Shown: positions 61,622-64,000 of the stretch, in pieces
Layout: each line of letters begins with the position of its first letter
Numbering within the stretch: position 1 is the stretch's first letter
The notes under the pieces: generated by a model
Database searches by the model: none
Seen by the model: only the letters and a program-made list of their open reading frames with translations
Told to the model about the DNA's origin: nothing
Position numbers and translations under genes: made by a program
Assembly (NCBI RefSeq): GCF_013409745.1
Contig: NZ_JACCBH010000001.1
Coordinates: forward strand, 1,364,001-1,428,000
Direction of reading: 5' to 3'
Source: Microbacterium pseudoresistens
GTDB taxonomy: Bacteria > Actinomycetota > Actinomycetes > Actinomycetales > Microbacteriaceae
Length of the DNA stretch: 64,000 nt

Positions 61622-62731
61622 GTGACCGCGACCGCCGACGACTCCGCATCCACAGCCTCCGCGCGCTCGCGCATCCTCGCTCGCAAGGAGGGGGCGGTCG
61701 GTCGCCTGACCCTCGATCGTCCCGAAGCGCTCAACGCGCTGGATCTCGGGATGATCCGCGACATGCGCGCCGCGCTCGACGCGTGGCGCGACGACACCGA
61801 CGTGCAGATCGTGTACATCGACGGCGCGGGGGAGCGCGGGCTGTGCGCGGGTGGCGACGTGCGCGCACTGTACGACTTCATCCGCGATGGCCGGGTCGAC
61901 GAGACTGTTGCGTTCTTCCGCGAAGAGTACGCGCTCGATGCCGAGATCGCCGAGTACCCGAAGCCGGTGGTCGTGATCGCCGACGGCATCACGATGGGCG
62001 GGGGTATGGGCGTCGCAGGGCACGCGGCGATCCGCATCGTCACCGAGCGGTCCCGGCTCGCAATGCCCGAGACGCGGATCGGGTTCACGCCCGACGTCGG
62101 CGGCACCTGGCTGCTCGGGCGGGCGCCGGGGCGTCTGGGGGAATACCTCGCCATGACGGGCGACTCGATGACGGGCGCCGACGCGGTCTATGCCGGCTTC
62201 GCCGATCACCTCGTTCCCTCCGACCGCCTGGATGCGCTGCGCGAGGCGCTGGCCTATCGGGCCGATCCGACGGGGCCCAGCGAGATCGTGCTGCTGTTCG
62301 ACGAGACCCCCGGGCCCTCGGCGCTCGAATCGGCGCGGCGCTGGATCGATGAGGCGTTCTCCGGCGACTCCGTCGTCGAGGTCGTCGCGCGGCTGCGCGC
62401 AGCGTCGGAGGAGGGCCGCGTCGAGGGCGCGCCGACGCCCGCGGAGACGGCCGACCTGCTCGAGCAGCTTTCTCCGACGGCGCTCGCCGTGGCGCTGGAT
62501 GCCGTGCGCGAGGCGCGGGGCATGAGCGATCTGCGCGAGGCGCTGGCGGGCGAATACCGGCGGGTGCTGTGGTTCGCGCAGCATCATCCCGATCTCGTCG
62601 AGGGCATCCGCGCTCAGCTCGTCGACAAGGACCGCGATCCGCAATGGCAGCCGGCTACGATCGTCGAGCTCGCACCGGATGCCGCATCCGGCGCCCGCGA
62701 CGCCACCCCGCCCGTCGCGCTCTGGGACTGA
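61622..62731 (+). CDS. 3-hydroxyisobutyryl-CoA hydrolase-like protein (ECH_2)
   Basis: 369-residue crotonase-fold protein. GRLTLDRPEALNALDLGMIR, the oxyanion segment GLCAGGDVRALYD, and ADGITMGGGMGVAGHAAIRI with MPETRIGFTPDVGGTWLLGR; the Glu and Asp are those of HIBCH enzymes in valine breakdown. Longer than simple hydratases (~260), which favours HIBCH over enoyl-CoA hydratase. No valine-pathway neighbours. Confidence 0.85.
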   Translation: MTATADDSASTASARSRILARKEGAVGRLTLDRPEALNALDLGMIRDMRAALDAWRDDTDVQIVYIDGAGERGLCAGGDVRALYDFIRDGRVDETVAFFREEYALDAEIAEYPKPVVVIADGITMGGGMGVAGHAAIRIVTERSRLAMPETRIGFTPDVGGTWLLGRAPGRLGEYLAMTGDSMTGADAVYAGFADHLVPSDRLDALREALAYRADPTGPSEIVLLFDETPGPSALESARRWIDEAFSGDSVVEVVARLRAASEEGRVEGAPTPAETADLLEQLSPTALAVALDAVREARGMSDLREALAGEYRRVLWFAQHHPDLVEGIRAQLVDKDRDPQWQPATIVELAPDAASGARDATPPVALWD

Positions 62732-62862
62732 CGGGCCGGTCCTCCTCCCCAGTCCGTCCGATCGCAGAGTTGTGCACCGTGTCTGGCGCCGGCGCCGGCG
62801 GAGTCCGCCCCGCCGCGTCGTTTCGGTGGCGTCGCCGCACCGATCGGGGGCAGAATGGAGGC

Positions 62863-63090
62863 GTGATCGTGCCGTTCGAGGTTCTCGGGATGATCGTCAC
62901 GGCGGCGGGGATCGTGGTGACGATCGGCATCGCCATGTTCGCCGGGTTCGCCTGGGTCGTCCGCAGGATCGACGCGGTGGATACGAAGCTCACCGATCGG
63001 ATCGACGCCATGGGTGCCGAGCTCACGGAGGTCAAGATCGCCGTGGCGCGGCTCGAGGGGCCGAGGCCGCACCTCATCGTCGGACGCTGA
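62863..63090 (+). CDS. Small membrane protein with coiled-coil tail
   Basis: 75 residues: one hydrophobic helix (VLGMIVTAAGIVVTIGIAMFAGFAWVV, about 7-33) and an amphipathic C-terminal part RRIDAVDTKLTDRIDAMGAE with heptad-like spacing. Not recognised. CAGAAT-6 nt-GTG at the start; the six bases GGAGGC also look like a ribosome site. Confidence 0.6.
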   Translation: MIVPFEVLGMIVTAAGIVVTIGIAMFAGFAWVVRRIDAVDTKLTDRIDAMGAELTEVKIAVARLEGPRPHLIVGR

Positions 63091-63238
63091 GGGCAGGCCG
63101 GCCCGCGGCATCGTTTCGCTATCAGCGAAGCACCCGATCTCGCCGGTGAGAATGTCGGTGGTCCGTGCGAATCTATAACGCGGCATTCGTGCCCGCGTTC
63201 CACCCCAGCAAGTTCTGCTCCCACAAGGAAGTCCGCCT

Positions 63239-64000
63239 GTGCTCGGAAAGCTCCTCGTCCGCTATCTCTCCCGCTACCGATGGCTTCTGCTCGGCGTGCT
63301 GGTCTTCCAGTTCGCCAGTGCGATGGCCATGCTCTACCTGCCCTCGCTCAACGCCGACATCATCAATGAGGGCGTCGCCAAGGCCGACACCGGTTTCATC
63401 TGGTCGCACGGCCTGTTCATGCTGGCGGTCTCGCTCGGGCAGATCGTCGCCTCGGTCATCGCCACGTACTTCGCCGCGCGCGCCGCGATGGGGCTGGGCC
63501 GCGATATCCGCGGCGACGTGTTCTCCCGCGTCAGCGGCTTCTCCGAGCGCGAGGTCTCGCGCTTCGGCGCGGGCTCGCTCATCACACGCAACACGAACGA
63601 CGTGCAGCAGGTGCAGATGCTGGCGATGATGGGCGCGACGATGTTCGTCACCGCACCGCTGCTCGCCATCGGCGGCATCATCATGGCGGTGCGCCAGGAC
63701 GTCGGTCTCAGTTGGCTCATCGCCGTCTCCGTCCCGGTCCTGCTCATCCTCGCCGCACTCGTGATCGGACGCATGGTGCCGCTGTTCCGCAGGTTCCAGG
63801 CCAAGCTCGACACCGTGAACCGCGTGATGCGCGAGCAGCTCACCGGCGTGCGCGTCGTGCGCGCTTTCGTGCGCGAGCGCATCGAGGAGGAGCGCTTCCG
63901 CGACGCGAACACCGACATCATGATCGTCGGCCGCAAGGTCGGATCGCTCTTCGTTCTCCTGTTCCCGCTGTTCATGCTCATCCTCAACGTCACCGTCGTC
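63239..64000 (+). CDS. ABC exporter (ATP-binding/permease), partial
   Basis: The first 254 residues; the gene continues past the window. LVRYLSRYRWLLLGVLVFQF opens the ABC_membrane (type I exporter) domain; MGLGRDIRGDVFSRVSGFSEREVSRFGAGSLITRNTND is the coupling-helix region (in parts), and VMREQLTGVRVVRAFVRE the second coupling helix. Four to five of six helices are present. GTG at 63239 with AAGGAAGT upstream. Often paired with a second half-transporter downstream (CydDC/TmrAB style). Confidence 0.9.
   Translation, partial: MLGKLLVRYLSRYRWLLLGVLVFQFASAMAMLYLPSLNADIINEGVAKADTGFIWSHGLFMLAVSLGQIVASVIATYFAARAAMGLGRDIRGDVFSRVSGFSEREVSRFGAGSLITRNTNDVQQVQMLAMMGATMFVTAPLLAIGGIIMAVRQDVGLSWLIAVSVPVLLILAALVIGRMVPLFRRFQAKLDTVNRVMREQLTGVRVVRAFVRERIEEERFRDANTDIMIVGRKVGSLFVLLFPLFMLILNVTVV

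Overview
The window is about 64 kb of very G+C-rich chromosome (roughly 70% by eye). It looks like a member of the Microbacteriaceae, most likely Microbacterium or a close relative. The support is indirect: actinobacterial gene content (coproporphyrin-type heme operon with hemQ, DtxR/MntR-type regulator, DM13 lipoprotein, VapBC pairs), many apparent leaderless TANNNT-6/7 nt-RTG promoters, and heavy use of the hexamer GGATGC/GCATCC. No rRNA, tRNA, CRISPR array, complete prophage or insertion sequence was recognised.

Layout. 0-10 kb holds two ABC-2 type exporter modules and two NarL/LuxR-type two-component systems, with an endonuclease/exonuclease/phosphatase membrane protein between them. A 23-bp element is shared at the same distance upstream of an exporter operon and of a two-component operon, which suggests co-regulation. 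10-15 kb has an HxlR-regulated VOC/DHFR-like operon, exonuclease III, a YbhB-like protein, pyrE and a ROK kinase. 15-21 kb has a HAD phosphatase, a DtxR/MntR-type regulator, small membrane proteins, a GH5 glycosidase, and mntH, whose putative operator overlaps its start codon, divergent from an SpoU methyltransferase. 21-36 kb is mixed: an M15 peptidase fused to a holin-like membrane tail, a MATE pump, a DM13 lipoprotein/DoxX pair divergent from an OmpR-type two-component system, an M13 peptidase, a POT transporter, a degenerate beta-lactamase-like protein, a PNPOx/cupin operon, a DHA2 MFS pump, and YdeI-like and GNAT proteins.

36-48 kb is the most accessory part. It carries a lower-GC secreted protein paired with a small membrane protein, a frameshifted HIT-family gene, three VapBC-type toxin-antitoxin pairs, a partial tandem duplication that left fragments of a DNA-repair gene and of a PIN toxin, glycyl-tRNA synthetase, a GH38 alpha-mannosidase and a serine hydrolase.

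48-59 kb is a heme biosynthesis cluster: hemA on the minus strand, divergent from hemE-hemG, three small membrane-protein genes, then hemQ-hemC-hemD-hemB-hemL. Ferrochelatase is absent. 59-64 kb has an ABC ATPase with a very long acidic disordered tail, a 3-hydroxyisobutyryl-CoA hydrolase-like protein, a small membrane protein and the start of an ABC exporter cut by the window edge.

Intergenic regions carry several structured repeats. Two clusters of ATGGCTGAG in direct then inverted orientation (near 15.0 and 34.9 kb) and a long hairpin at 7.9 kb are not explained by the genes. Function calls rest on motif and family recognition by eye; no database search was run.
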